Assembly (NCBI GenBank): GCA_943332615.1
Contig: CALQQB010000004.1
Span: 1 to 64,000 of the forward strand
Source of the DNA: Phenylobacterium deserti
GTDB lineage: Bacteria > Pseudomonadota > Alphaproteobacteria > Caulobacterales > Caulobacteraceae
DNA: 64,000 nt
Direction: 5' to 3'
The translations under genes were made by a program, and so were the position numbers. A model generated the notes under the pieces. The model had not been told where the DNA came from. It ran no database searches and was given only the letters and a program-made list of their open reading frames with translations. Of the stretch, positions 43,052 to 54,708 are shown in pieces; positions within the stretch are counted from its first letter, which is position 1, and each line of letters opens with the position of its first letter.

Positions 43052-43506
43052 TATCTAAACATATTCAATAAGTTGAATACCATCAAAACGCGAAAATGTC
43101 CAGGGACCTGGACTGACGCCTGTTCGGACAGCATCGTTTGCGCCGGCCGAAGTGGCCGCAGGTGAGAATGCCTTCGACGGCGTCCACGCCGACCAGCGAT
43201 CAATCGGTTTAGGCGTCAAATCTAGCCGCCGTGGTGCGGTCGTCATACGCCACAGCGGTTTGCGGTCGGTCACAGCGCCCACCGCAGCTTGCCTGCCGCG
43301 ACGAAGCTGCCCGGCCACGCCCCAGAGTAGCGCCGCCTGCAGCCGCACCTGGCGGACATGTTCCGCGCTCCAATCGCTCGGGCGTCCGAGAAGCCACGCC
43401 TCCAGCAGGGGACCAACGTCCGCGAGCGCCGTCGCGGTGATCGAGTTGAGTAACGCGAGCTGGCTGATCGCCGGCACGCTGCCCCGGGGTCGCGCGGTAC
43501 GCCCGG

Positions 43507-43716
43507 GTGCGCCGCGGCCTGATACAGTTGGCTTGGCGGTTCCTGATCTTCCAGAAGGCCAGCGGCTTGGCGCAGTGGTACCGCTGCCGAACCGAGGCGG
43601 CTCCGACCCGGCGCAAGACGATGATCGTCGCCCTGGTCCGCAAACTGTTGATCGTCTTCTTGCGGCTGGTGACTACCGGCGCCGTGCCCGACGGCCTGGT
43701 CCTGCGGGCGGCTTGA
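43507..43716 (+). mobile_element. C-terminal remnant of an IS110/IS1111-type transposase
   Basis: The frame encodes a basic segment ending the way IS110-family transposases do: RRGLIQLAWRFLIFQKASGL, AQWYRCRTEAAPTRRKTMIV, then LVRKLLIVFLRLVTTGAVPD and a final LRAA. The DEDD catalytic N-terminus is missing, and no IS ends are seen. It is an inactive scar between the AbiE module and the catabolic island and was probably involved in joining these blocks. Confidence 0.7.
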
Positions 43717-43839
43717 GGGAGGCGCTGACCAGTAGGGACGATAGAGCTTAGACGGCGATCGCGATGGGACCTGGGCGCACCCCGCGTGGCGTTCACCGCG
43801 AAGGAGCCGCAGCGGGGCCTGGTCTCGATGAGCCAGGCT

Positions 43840-45042
43840 TCATATCGCGCCTTCAGCCCGCAGCGCCTCGACCTCTTGGGGGCCAAGTCCGAGCAGTTCG
43901 CCGTAGACCTCCACGTTGTCCTGGCCGACGGCCGGGCTTGGCGTCGCCGGGGTCTGCGGGGTGCCGTGGTAGCGCAGGGGGCTGCCTGGCACGGTGATCC
44001 GCCCCAGTTGAGGATGATCGATTTCCTCGAGCATGCCGCGCACCCTCATGTGCGCGTTGTTCAGCACTTCGTAGAGATCGCGCACCGGCGCCGAAGGTAC
44101 GCGGTGCGCGCCGGTGGCGGCGAAGATTTCGTCGCGGCTGAGCGCCGCCGCCCAGGCTTCTACCACCGCGTCGGTTTCCTCCATGTGCGTCACGCGCGCG
44201 GCGTTGGTGGCGAAGCGCGGATCGTCCGCGAGTTCGGGGCGGCCCATCGCCGAGCAGAGGCTGCGCCAGTGCTCCTCATTGGTGCAGATGATGGCGAACC
44301 AGCCGTCCTTGCAGGCGTAGACGTTATAGGGCGAGACGGCCAAGCCGCCGTGGCGGTTGCCAGTGCGGCCGAGCGACCTGTCCGGGTTGTTATGGATCAT
44401 GCCCAGGTTGGAGGCGAGAGTCGGGAACATGGTCTCGATCATCGCAACTTCGATCATCCGGCCGCGGCCGGTTCGCTCGCGCTCATAGAGGGCGGTGACG
44501 ATGGCGCCGTAGAGGTGGGTTCCGGACAGGAAGTCGGCGATCGCCGGACCCGCCTTGACTGGAGGCCCGTCGGCGAAGCCGGTAACGCTTATGGCTCCAG
44601 ACGCCGCCTGAATGGTGATGTCCATGGCAAGGTTGTCGCGCTCCGGCCCTGAGAGGCCGTAGCCCGTGGCCGAGGCATAGATCAGGCGCGGATTGTGGGC
44701 CATGAGCACCGAGGCGCCGACGCCGAGCTTGTCCATCACGCCGGGTGCGAAATTCTCCAGCAGCACATCGGCCTTTCGCGCCAGGGCCCGCAGCAGCTCG
44801 ACCCCGCGAGGGCTCTTCAGGTTGAGAGTGACGGCGCGCTTGTTGGAATTGAGCATGGCGAGCGGCAGAGAGGCGCCGCCGCCGACGGCTTCGCGGGCGC
44901 GCAGCGGTTCGCCGTGGCGCGGCTCGACCTTGATGACGTTCGCGCCCGCCTTGGCCATCAGCAGGCCGGCGTAAGGTCCCTGGTAGACTTGGCCTAGATC
45001 GATGACGGTCAGGCCCTTGAGCGGCGGCGGTCGGTTTTCCAT
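43840..45042 (-). CDS. CaiB/BaiF family CoA transferase
   Basis: The 400-aa enzyme has the class III CoA-transferase hallmarks: LKGLTVIDLGQVYQGPYAGLLMA, GANVIKVEPRHGEPLR, the nucleotide-binding SNKRAVTLNLK, and a catalytic aspartate in NLAMDITIQAASG (Asp141). It moves CoA from one acyl-CoA to a free acid (formyl/carnitine/racemase-like types). It is 4 nt downstream of an acyl-CoA dehydrogenase and in operon with a DUF7508-like protein and enoyl-CoA hydratase. The probable job is activating an organic acid entering beta-oxidation. The substrate is unknown. Confidence 0.88.
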   Translation of the reverse strand: MENRPPPLKGLTVIDLGQVYQGPYAGLLMAKAGANVIKVEPRHGEPLRAREAVGGGASLPLAMLNSNKRAVTLNLKSPRGVELLRALARKADVLLENFAPGVMDKLGVGASVLMAHNPRLIYASATGYGLSGPERDNLAMDITIQAASGAISVTGFADGPPVKAGPAIADFLSGTHLYGAIVTALYERERTGRGRMIEVAMIETMFPTLASNLGMIHNNPDRSLGRTGNRHGGLAVSPYNVYACKDGWFAIICTNEEHWRSLCSAMGRPELADDPRFATNAARVTHMEETDAVVEAWAAALSRDEIFAATGAHRVPSAPVRDLYEVLNNAHMRVRGMLEEIDHPQLGRITVPGSPLRYHGTPQTPATPSPAVGQDNVEVYGELLGLGPQEVEALRAEGAI

Positions 45043-45045
45043 CGT

Positions 45046-46212
45046 CTAGTACAAGGCCTGGTCGAAGAGTTCGCGGGCCATGACGATGCGCTGGACCTCG
45101 CTGGGTCCTTCGCCGATCCGGCGGATGCGCATCTCGCGGTACCAGCGCTCGAAGGGAAAGTCCTTGGTCACACCGTACCCGCCATGGATCTGGATCGCCC
45201 GGTCGACCACCCGGCTGGCGCCTTCCGAGGCGAGCAGCTTGGCCATCGCCGCCTCGGCGCGGAACGGCTCGCCGCGCTGGGCCTTGCAGGCTGCGGCCAG
45301 GGTGGCCCAGCGTGCGGTCCGGATGTCGATTTCGTTGTCTACCACCATCCACTGGATCGCCTGGCGGCTGGAAAGGGCGGCGCCGAAGGTCTCGCGCTGC
45401 TTGGCGTATTCGATGCTCATCGCCTGGGCGGCTATCGCCACGCCCAGGCATCCGGCGGCATAAGGGATCCGCTGGCGCGTCAGCCGGTCATTGGCGATTG
45501 CGAAGCCCTTGTTGACTTCGCCGAGCACATTGGCCTGCGGCACCCGAACATCCTCGAATTGCAGCTCGGTGCCGTAGTGGCCGGAGCGCAGCGTGTGCAC
45601 CACGCGGCGCACATGAAAGCCCGGCATGTCCGCGTCGATGATGAAACAGGTGACGCCGCCGCGGCCCTTGGAGGCATCGGTGCGGGCAAACACGATGCCG
45701 AAGTCGGCGACGTCAGCGCCGGAGATGAAGATCTTTGAGCCGTTGATGATCCAGTCGTCTCCGTCGCGGACCGCGCTTGTGCGGATCGCCCGCGCCGGGT
45801 CCGAGCCGCCGGAGGGTTCAGTAAGACCGAAGAAGCCCCGCTTTTCGCCGCGCAGGGTCGGGAACAGATAACGCTGCTTCTGGTCGTCGTTGGCCTCATA
45901 GAGTTGGGCGAGGCCGGCGCCGCCGAACGCCCCGAAGCACGGGGAGTAGAGGCCGGCACGATGCTGCGAGGTCTCGATGGCGACCAGGGTCTGCGTCACG
46001 ATATCGACGTCCGGACCGCCGAACTCCGGCGGAATCCCCAGCCCGTAGAGCCCCATCTCGCGGGTCATGGCCACCAGCCGCGCATGGTCCTCCGGCTCCG
46101 GGCGCGAGGCGTCGGGATCGAGCTTGGCCTCGAGAGGCACAACTTCGTCGCGGACGAACCGGCGCACCTGATCGACGATCACGGTCTGCTCGTGGGTCAT
46201 CTCGAAGTCCAT
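45046..46212 (-). CDS. Acyl-CoA dehydrogenase
   Basis: The 388-aa flavoprotein has the three ACAD domains: N-terminal helices with EMGLYGLGIPPEFGGP, a middle beta-domain (FFGLTEPSGGSDPARAIRTS, IINGSKIFISGA), and a C-terminal helical domain with IQHGG-like IHGGYGVTKDFPFERWYRE and IGEGPSEVQRIV. The last segment is where a catalytic glutamate and acyl-CoA contacts occur. It would introduce the 2,3-double bond in an acyl-CoA, with electrons going to ETF. It is cotranscribed with the CoA transferase (4-nt gap) and separated by 10 nt from the small gene upstream. Which glutamate is the base is not clear from the motif alone. Confidence 0.9.
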   Translation of the reverse strand: MDFEMTHEQTVIVDQVRRFVRDEVVPLEAKLDPDASRPEPEDHARLVAMTREMGLYGLGIPPEFGGPDVDIVTQTLVAIETSQHRAGLYSPCFGAFGGAGLAQLYEANDDQKQRYLFPTLRGEKRGFFGLTEPSGGSDPARAIRTSAVRDGDDWIINGSKIFISGADVADFGIVFARTDASKGRGGVTCFIIDADMPGFHVRRVVHTLRSGHYGTELQFEDVRVPQANVLGEVNKGFAIANDRLTRQRIPYAAGCLGVAIAAQAMSIEYAKQRETFGAALSSRQAIQWMVVDNEIDIRTARWATLAAACKAQRGEPFRAEAAMAKLLASEGASRVVDRAIQIHGGYGVTKDFPFERWYREMRIRRIGEGPSEVQRIVMARELFDQALY

Positions 46213-46222
46213 CGTGGCCTCC

Positions 46223-46558
46223 TCAGCCGGGGCTCAGCCGGCCGATCCGGCGGCGGCTTTCCGCGGCATTGCCGGTCGGCAGCCCGCCGTGGTCGGCGAC
46301 GTGGATCATCAGCAGTTCCTCGTACCGGCTGAGGTACTGGGCGGTGACCTCGGTGCGGAACCGCGCGCCCTCCCCGGCCGCCAGAGCCGCTTGCAACTCG
46401 CCGCGCAATCCGAATAGCGAGCGGCCGCCGGCGTGGCCGATGCGAACAACGCGGCCCTCCGCGTCGGCAAGGTGATAGACGCCCAACTCTCCGGCCAGGC
46501 GCGCCACATTCTCCGCGGTGAGGTCCACCCACGGCTTGTCGAGGCGCACGCCCGTCAC
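46223..46558 (-). CDS. Small GIY-YIG-like (DUF7508-type) protein
   Basis: The 111-aa protein reads ELGVYHLADAEGRVVRIGHA, then GGRSLFGLRGELQAALAAG and TAQYLSRYEELLMIHV with GGLPTGN at the end. The GVY...IGxAG beginning suggests a GIY-YIG-like fold, but the canonical arginine and catalytic glutamate are not evident. Similar short genes are found inside bacterial acyl-CoA gene clusters (DUF7508-type). It sits between enoyl-CoA hydratase and acyl-CoA dehydrogenase with near-zero spacing, so it is probably functional there. Its role is unknown. Confidence 0.6.
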   Translation of the reverse strand: MTGVRLDKPWVDLTAENVARLAGELGVYHLADAEGRVVRIGHAGGRSLFGLRGELQAALAAGEGARFRTEVTAQYLSRYEELLMIHVADHGGLPTGNAAESRRRIGRLSPG

Positions 46559-47314
46559 CTAGCGCCCCTCGAAGCGCGGCGCGCGCTTCTCGAGCATGGC
46601 CGCGATGCCTTCGCGGGCATCCGCGCTGCTCGCGGCGGCGGCCACGAGGGCATCTACGTCAGCGTGGTCGATGCCGCTCCGGAACGCCATGGCCCGGACC
46701 AGGAGGGCCTTCATCGCACGCAGCGAGAGCGGCGCATTGGCGGCGAGCCGGCCGATCACGGCTTGAGCGGCGGTTTCAAGGTCTGCGGCGGCTACGGCGC
46801 GGTGGATCAGGCCCATGTCGGCCATGCGCCGCGCGGGTAGCAGGTCGCCCAGCAGCAGCATTTCTCGCGCGCCGACCGGGCCGGCGACCTCAAGCAGCTT
46901 CTTGGCCAGGAACCAGCTGGGAGCAAGCCCGATCCTGGCCAGGGACATACCGAAACGGGAGGCCTCGCTCGCCACCACGAAGTCGCAGTGCAAGGCCAGT
47001 TCGTTGCCTCCGGCAATGGCGTCGCCTTGGACGACGGCGACCACGGGCAGGGGGTGAAGTTCGATCGCATGGAGCATGGTCTCTATTGCCGACGAGCCGA
47101 TCGCGCCGCTGCCACGCTCGCGCAGATCGAGCCCCGCGCAAAAAGCCGGTCCCTCGGCGCGGATCACCGTGACACGTTCCCCGGCGACAGGTGGTCTGGT
47201 GAAGGCTTCGGTCAGCGACGCCAACATGCCTGCGTCGAGCGCATTGCGCTTTTCCCCACGCGCCAGCGTCACCTCACGAACCGTGCCTTCGCTGGCCACC
47301 TTGACTGTCACCAC
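46559..47314 (-). CDS. Enoyl-CoA hydratase/isomerase
   Basis: The crotonase-fold protein has PAFCAGLDL (oxyanion-hole strand), VVQGDAIAGGNELALHCDF (second oxyanion hole and catalytic region), SRFGMSLARIGLAPSW and a later LPARRMADMGLIHR segment. A GTG at 47314 following GGAAGGAAGCG is preferred as start (251 aa). The longest frame uses another GTG at 47362 without a ribosome-binding site. It hydrates or isomerises an enoyl-CoA and belongs with the acyl-CoA dehydrogenase and CoA transferase downstream. The GNELA glutamate is conserved, which fits hydratase activity. Confidence 0.85.
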   Translation of the reverse strand: MVTVKVASEGTVREVTLARGEKRNALDAGMLASLTEAFTRPPVAGERVTVIRAEGPAFCAGLDLRERGSGAIGSSAIETMLHAIELHPLPVVAVVQGDAIAGGNELALHCDFVVASEASRFGMSLARIGLAPSWFLAKKLLEVAGPVGAREMLLLGDLLPARRMADMGLIHRAVAAADLETAAQAVIGRLAANAPLSLRAMKALLVRAMAFRSGIDHADVDALVAAAASSADAREGIAAMLEKRAPRFEGR

Positions 47315-47459
47315 CGCTTCCTTCCGATCGTTGGCCCGAGCCTTCACGACCACGAACCCCACATAGGTGTTTCACGCTAACATATATCTGCTACTCCTTG
47401 AGACGCACTAGGTGATCGCCATCACGTCACCATTCCGAATCGACGCGGGGTCGAAAGAG
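47315..47459. promoter_or_regulatory. Divergent promoter region between hydratase and amidohydrolase genes
   Basis: The 145-nt gap separates two divergent genes. It contains ATATCTGCTA (47384-47393), almost identical to ATATCTGTTA (62311-62320) in the other divergent promoter near the alcohol dehydrogenase. It also holds an AT-rich stretch (CATATATC). The shared word suggests a common regulator, possibly the IclR protein at 63,863. Confidence 0.4.
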
Positions 47460-48563
47460 ATGATCAAGAAGCCGATATCCGCGGACTCGCACATCACGGA
47501 GCCGCCGCATTGCTACGTGGACTACATCGACCCTAAGTTCCGCGACCGCGCGCCGCGAATGGAGCGGCTCGACAAGATTGGCGACGTATTCGTCATCGAA
47601 GGCTTGGCCTCGCCGATTCCGATGGGTCTGGTCGCCGCCGCCGGCAAGGACCCGTCGCAGATCACGACGCACGGCGTGGCTTTCGAGGATCTGTGGCGAA
47701 GCGGTTGGGACGCCAAATTCCGTGTTGCGGACCAGGAGATAGACGGGATCGCCGCCGAGTTCATCTACCCCACGGTCGGAATGATGCTCTGCAATCATCC
47801 CGACTTCGATTTCAAGAAGGCCTGCTTCGAGGCCTACAATCGATGGCTGCAGGAATATTGCGGTGAAGCTCCGGACCGCCTTTACGGTCTGGCGCAGGTT
47901 TCCATGCGGACACCGCAGGACGGCGTCGCGGAAATCCTTCGCGCGAAGGAGATGGGCTTCAAAGGCGTGATGATGCCCGGCAACCCCGCCGTCGAAGACT
48001 ACGACTCCACCGTCTACGACAAGGTCTGGGCGACCGCCGTCGAGTGCGACATGCCGCTGTCGTTCCATATCCTGACCGGCAAGTCGGACAGCCTCGCAGG
48101 CCAGACGCGCGGTCCGCGGATCAACGGCTTCCTGTCGATCATCCGCGGCTGCCAGGATGTGATGGGCACGTTCATATTCGGCGGCGTCTTCGATCGTTTC
48201 CCAGGCCTCAAGCTCGTTTGCGTCGAGGCCGACGCGGGCTGGGTCCCGCACTACATGTATCGCATGGACCACGCCTACAAGCGCCATCGCTACTGGATGA
48301 AGGCCCCTCCGCTCAAGCGCATGCCGAGTGAGTATTTCAGGGACAACATCTATGTGACCTTCCAGGACGACTGGGTGGCGTTCAGGATGAAGGACATGTG
48401 CAATGTCCGCCGATTGATGTGGGCGAACGATTTCCCGCATTCGGATTCGACCTGGCCCCTGTCGCAGACCATGCTCGAAGAGCATACCAAAGACTTGAGC
48501 GAGCAGGAGCGGAACTGGATCTGCCACGACAACGTGGCGGAACTGTACAGGCTTGCCGTCTGA
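47460..48563 (+). CDS. Amidohydrolase-2 family metal-dependent hydrolase/decarboxylase
   Basis: The 367-aa TIM-barrel protein starts with the metal-binding loop SADSHITEP (D-x-H type), then has EAYNRWLQEYCGEAPDRLYG, the strand KGVMMPGN, PLSFHILTG with a ligand histidine, LVCVEADAGWVPHYMYRMD, and a C-terminal active aspartate in LMWANDFPHSDSTWP. These are hallmarks of the PF04909 group, which includes aminocarboxymuconate and other decarboxylases and 6-oxo-type hydrolases. It is the only gene of this part on the plus strand and is divergent from the hydratase operon. A role in cleaving a side-chain or ring-cleavage product is likely but unspecified. Confidence 0.85.
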   Translation: MIKKPISADSHITEPPHCYVDYIDPKFRDRAPRMERLDKIGDVFVIEGLASPIPMGLVAAAGKDPSQITTHGVAFEDLWRSGWDAKFRVADQEIDGIAAEFIYPTVGMMLCNHPDFDFKKACFEAYNRWLQEYCGEAPDRLYGLAQVSMRTPQDGVAEILRAKEMGFKGVMMPGNPAVEDYDSTVYDKVWATAVECDMPLSFHILTGKSDSLAGQTRGPRINGFLSIIRGCQDVMGTFIFGGVFDRFPGLKLVCVEADAGWVPHYMYRMDHAYKRHRYWMKAPPLKRMPSEYFRDNIYVTFQDDWVAFRMKDMCNVRRLMWANDFPHSDSTWPLSQTMLEEHTKDLSEQERNWICHDNVAELYRLAV

Positions 48564-48730
48564 CGATTTCGCCGGCAGCGCGTCACCCTCTTCGGAGCGC
48601 TGGCAGAACGGCCTGTACACCAGCCTAAATTGGTTCGTGGCTCTTCACCGCGCGCCTGCGTCAGCCAGGCCAGAGATCATAACGATCACGTCCTGAGGCC
48701 CGCCCACCCTTGCCCGCTGGTCGGCGCACC

Positions 48731-49999
48731 TCAGTGGCGAGCCGGGATCGCCACCGGCATGGACGAGTATCCGCGGATCAAGACCGAGGCGACACGGAGG
48801 GGCTCTTCCAAGACCCGGATATCAGGGAACCGGGGCAGAATCTCTTCCCAGAGAATCCTCAGCTGCAACTCGGCCAGGCGGTTGCCCACACAGCGATGGA
48901 TGCCGAACCCGAACGACAGGTGGTTTCTCGGACGCTCCCGGTCGATGATGTAGGCGTCCGGGTTCTCGATCGCGGTCTCGTCGCGGTTGCCCGAGGCGTA
49001 CCAGATCAGCACCTTGTCGCCCTTCCTGATGAGCTTGCCGCCAAGTTCGAAGTCCTGGGTGGCGGTGCGCCGCATGTTGGAGAGGGGCGTCTGCCAGCGG
49101 ATGGTCTCGGAGACCATTGAGGGGATCAGGCGCGGGTCCGCCTGCAGCTTGCGAAGCTGCTCGGGGTTCTGGTGCATCGCCAGGATCGAGCCGGTCATGG
49201 TGTTGCGGGTGGTGTCGTTGCCGCCGACGATCAGCAGGAGCAGGTTCCCGAGGTATTCCATGCGGTCCATGTTGCGGGTGGCCTCGCCGTGGGCCAGCAG
49301 GGAGATCAGATCGCCTTTCGGCTCGGCGTTGACCCGCTCGTTCCAGAGCCGCGTGAAGTAGTCGACGCAGCCGAACAGTTCCGCCCTGCGTTCCGCCTCG
49401 GGGTCGTCGGTGACGAACAGGTCCGAGTCGAGACCCGCGGTGGCGATGTCCGACCAGCGCGTCAGCTTGCGCCGGTCATCCCACGGAAAATCGAACAAGG
49501 TGGCCAGCATCTGGGTGGTGAGCTCGATCGAAACTCGATCGACCCAATCGAACGGCTCGCCGATCGGCAGGCTGTCCAGGGTCTTGCAGATACGTTCGCG
49601 GATCAGCGGCTCCAGCAGGTGCAGATTGGCCGGAGAGACCACCGGACTGACCGTCTTGCGCTGCACATCGTGCTTGGGCGGATCCATCGCGATGAACATC
49701 GGAAGCGTGAAGTCTTCCTTGGGATCGAAGATGGTGATCGACGGCTCGGACGAGAACACCTGGTGATTGGTGTCGACCGCCATGATGTCGGCGTAGCGGG
49801 TGACCGACCAGAAGGCGCCATCCGGGTGGTGATGGGCTGGGTGCAGATGCACCGGGTCTTCTTTGCGCAGCCGCTCCAGGTAAGGCCACGCCGTATCGGT
49901 GCGCCACAACTCGGTGTCGGCCAGGTTGATGTCTTCCAGAGGCATCGCGTAGGCTTTCGCGCGGGCCTCCGCCCTCAGATCGATCACGCCATCGCTCAT
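48731..49999 (-). CDS. Cytochrome P450
   Basis: The 422-aa soluble bacterial P450 has the I-helix oxygen-activation motif GGNDTTRN, ETIRW of the K helix, and the heme-binding loop FGFGIHRCVGNRLAELQ with the axial cysteine. FIAMDPPKHDVQRKTV-type sequence is typical of bacterial terpene/steroid/alkane P450s. It would hydroxylate a hydrophobic substrate using ferredoxin electrons; no ferredoxin gene is nearby. The ATG at 49999 is preceded by GGAGAATCTCC. It lies 49 nt downstream of the BVMO in the same direction. Confidence 0.92.
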   Translation of the reverse strand: MSDGVIDLRAEARAKAYAMPLEDINLADTELWRTDTAWPYLERLRKEDPVHLHPAHHHPDGAFWSVTRYADIMAVDTNHQVFSSEPSITIFDPKEDFTLPMFIAMDPPKHDVQRKTVSPVVSPANLHLLEPLIRERICKTLDSLPIGEPFDWVDRVSIELTTQMLATLFDFPWDDRRKLTRWSDIATAGLDSDLFVTDDPEAERRAELFGCVDYFTRLWNERVNAEPKGDLISLLAHGEATRNMDRMEYLGNLLLLIVGGNDTTRNTMTGSILAMHQNPEQLRKLQADPRLIPSMVSETIRWQTPLSNMRRTATQDFELGGKLIRKGDKVLIWYASGNRDETAIENPDAYIIDRERPRNHLSFGFGIHRCVGNRLAELQLRILWEEILPRFPDIRVLEEPLRVASVLIRGYSSMPVAIPARH

Positions 50000-50048
50000 G
50001 GAGATTCTCCATCCCGCCTCCGCCCGCCATGCAGGGGGGCGGGCGTCG

Positions 50049-53299
<3,251 letters not shown>

Positions 53300-53310
53300 G
53301 GAAATTTCCC

Positions 53311-53442
53311 TTAGGCCACCACTTCTGGGGACGGGCGCTGCGCGGCCCCGCGCCCCTTGGGCGCCGCGTCGCGATGCGCGTCCAGAAAGTCGAGAACCTC
53401 CTGTCGGAAGGCCTGGTGCTCGGGACTGTAGGTCAGGTCCAT
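53311..53442 (-). pseudogene. N-terminal stub of an acyl-CoA dehydrogenase
   Basis: The 43-codon frame begins MDLTYSPEHQAFRQEVLDFL and continues DAHRDAAPKGRG, the normal N-terminal helix of a 370-400-aa acyl-CoA dehydrogenase. It stops soon after (RPSPEVVA). All later domains are gone and the next gene follows within 11 nt, so an internal deletion removed the rest. It once preceded the acyl-CoA synthetase, in the order dehydrogenase-ligase-BVMO-P450. Confidence 0.65.
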
Positions 53443-53476
53443 CGGCGGGTCCTCATGCTGGGGCTACGGGTGGGCA

Positions 53477-53926
53477 TCAGGCCGCCTGGCTCGCCGCGAG
53501 CGTCCCCAGGGGCTGGAAACAAGGCAGCCGGAAGCCATCCCCGAGCACTTGAAAGACCAGTTCGAGACGAAGGCCGAGCTGGAGCGCGCTGCGGTCGCAG
53601 TTCAGCAATCGGGTCGCCATCCTCACGCCTTCGTCGAGCTCCACCAGGGCGGCGATGTAGGGGATGTCCGCGGCGAAGGCGGGATGCAGCGCCTGGTGGG
53701 TGATGGTCCAGGAATAGAGGCTTCCAGTCCCCCGAACCGGGGCCCAGGCAAAATCGGGCGACGCGCATTGCGCGCACATGTAGCGCGGAAGGAACCGCCA
53801 CGCGCCGCAATGGTCGCACCGCTGGAAGCGCAGACGGCCGTCCTGGCATTGCGCCCAGAAGGCCTCGTCCATCGGATCCTGGGTGCGGGGGAGCGGCGCG
53901 GGAACGGTGGGGGGCTGCATCGACAT
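53477..53926 (-). CDS. DUF35 OB-fold / zinc-ribbon acyl-CoA-associated protein
   Basis: The 149-aa protein has a rubredoxin-like zinc ribbon (CDHCGAWRFLPRYMCAQC, residues ~37-54) followed by the DUF35 OB-fold (GTGSLYSWTITHQALHP, IPYIAALVELDEG). These proteins partner with thiolases, often encoded next door, and are needed for thiolase or acyl-transferase activity. The ATG overlaps the end of the thiolase C-half by 1 nt (TGATG-like), which supports the partnership with the thiolase that is now split. Confidence 0.85.
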   Translation of the reverse strand: MSMQPPTVPAPLPRTQDPMDEAFWAQCQDGRLRFQRCDHCGAWRFLPRYMCAQCASPDFAWAPVRGTGSLYSWTITHQALHPAFAADIPYIAALVELDEGVRMATRLLNCDRSALQLGLRLELVFQVLGDGFRLPCFQPLGTLAASQAA

Positions 53927-54703
53927 CAGGTCCTCAAGATCGCCAGGCTGCCATCACCAAGATCGCCCCAGCCGGTGACCAGGCCGATCTTGGCGCCCGG
54001 CACCTGCCGCGCGCCGGCGTCGCCACGCAGCTGGCGCACCGCCTCGAGCACGTGGTTGAGGCCCCAGACGTGCGCCTCGCTGAGCAGGCCACCGTGGGTG
54101 TTCAACGGATAGCGGCCGCCCAGCTGGATCTGGCCGTCTTTTACGAAGTCGTAGATGCCGCCGGGCTCGCTGAACCCCAGCGCTTCCAACTGCAGCAGGA
54201 CCACATAGGTGAAGCAGTCGTAGACTTGCAGGAAATCCATCTCCAGGGCCGTGACGCCCGCCATCTCGAACGCCCTCGGCGCGGCGTAGGAGAGCCCGAT
54301 CCTGAGCATGTCGGGACGGGAGGGAATGTCGTCGGCCGGATAGGGGTGGCCCTCGGCCGCGCCGGCGATCAGCACCGGTCGGTGCGGCATATCGCGGGCC
54401 CGCTCGGCGCTGGTGACGACGACCGCGCAGGCGCCGTCGGTCTCCAGGCAACAGTCGTACAGGCGGAACGGCTCGGAGATCCATCGCGCGCTTAGGTACT
54501 CTTCCATGTCCAGCGGCCTGCCATAGGTCATGGCGTTCGGGTTCAGCTGGGCATGGGCGCGGCAGGCCAGGGCGACTTCCCCCGTAGCCTCGTCGGGCAC
54601 GCCGTAGAGGTGCTTGTGGCGCATGGCGATCCAGGAATACATCTGGGCCGGCATCATGACGCCGTAGGGCATGTAGAAGCCCTGGATCGTGCGGGTCAGG
54701 GTA
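53926..54703 (-). pseudogene. C-terminal half of a thiolase (SCP2/Ltp2-type), separated by an insertion
   Basis: The segment continues a thiolase from inside the protein: [58 protein letters not shown] and the catalytic-loop region [18 protein letters not shown], ending [14 protein letters not shown]. The active-site Cys region typical of the N-terminal half lies in the other piece (60,715-61,103). Joined at the ATGAA repeat the two halves are in frame and give 388 residues, the normal size. A shorter frame from ATG 54708 may make a 260-aa protein, but it would lack the substrate-binding half. It was paired with the adjacent DUF35 gene. Confidence 0.8.
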
Positions 54704-54708
54704 TTCAT
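54704..54708. repeat. ATGAA direct repeat, left copy
   Basis: On the minus strand this reads ATGAA and abuts the IS3 remnant. The same five bases occur at 60715-60719 at the other end of the 6-kb segment. The pair is either a target-site duplication or the join point of the split thiolase. Confidence 0.6.

Larger units (their letters stand above)
42709..43506. other. AT-rich upstream region of abiE and mixed remnants
   Basis: An 800-nt stretch with no well-supported gene. The first 130 nt form the abiE promoter/operator. A 27-codon minus-strand frame (42843-42926, MSDKEPGDRGFSLTLPDASL...) is too short to judge. A palindrome ATTCAATAAGTTGAAT sits at 43063-43078 and an Xer-like site at 43024-43051. 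The minus-strand frame 43055-43477 has a protein-like first 85 residues (SAEHVRQVRLQAALLWGVAG) but a poor tail, suggesting a cut gene. Confidence 0.4.

Noticed and set aside
43041-43053. Resemblance of TATACGAAATTAT to a loxP arm
   Set aside because: One half-site only with one mismatch and no inverted partner; chance or the Xer-like reading is more likely.
48564-48730. Possible extra gene between amidohydrolase and P450
   Set aside because: Short convergent gap; frames have no protein character.
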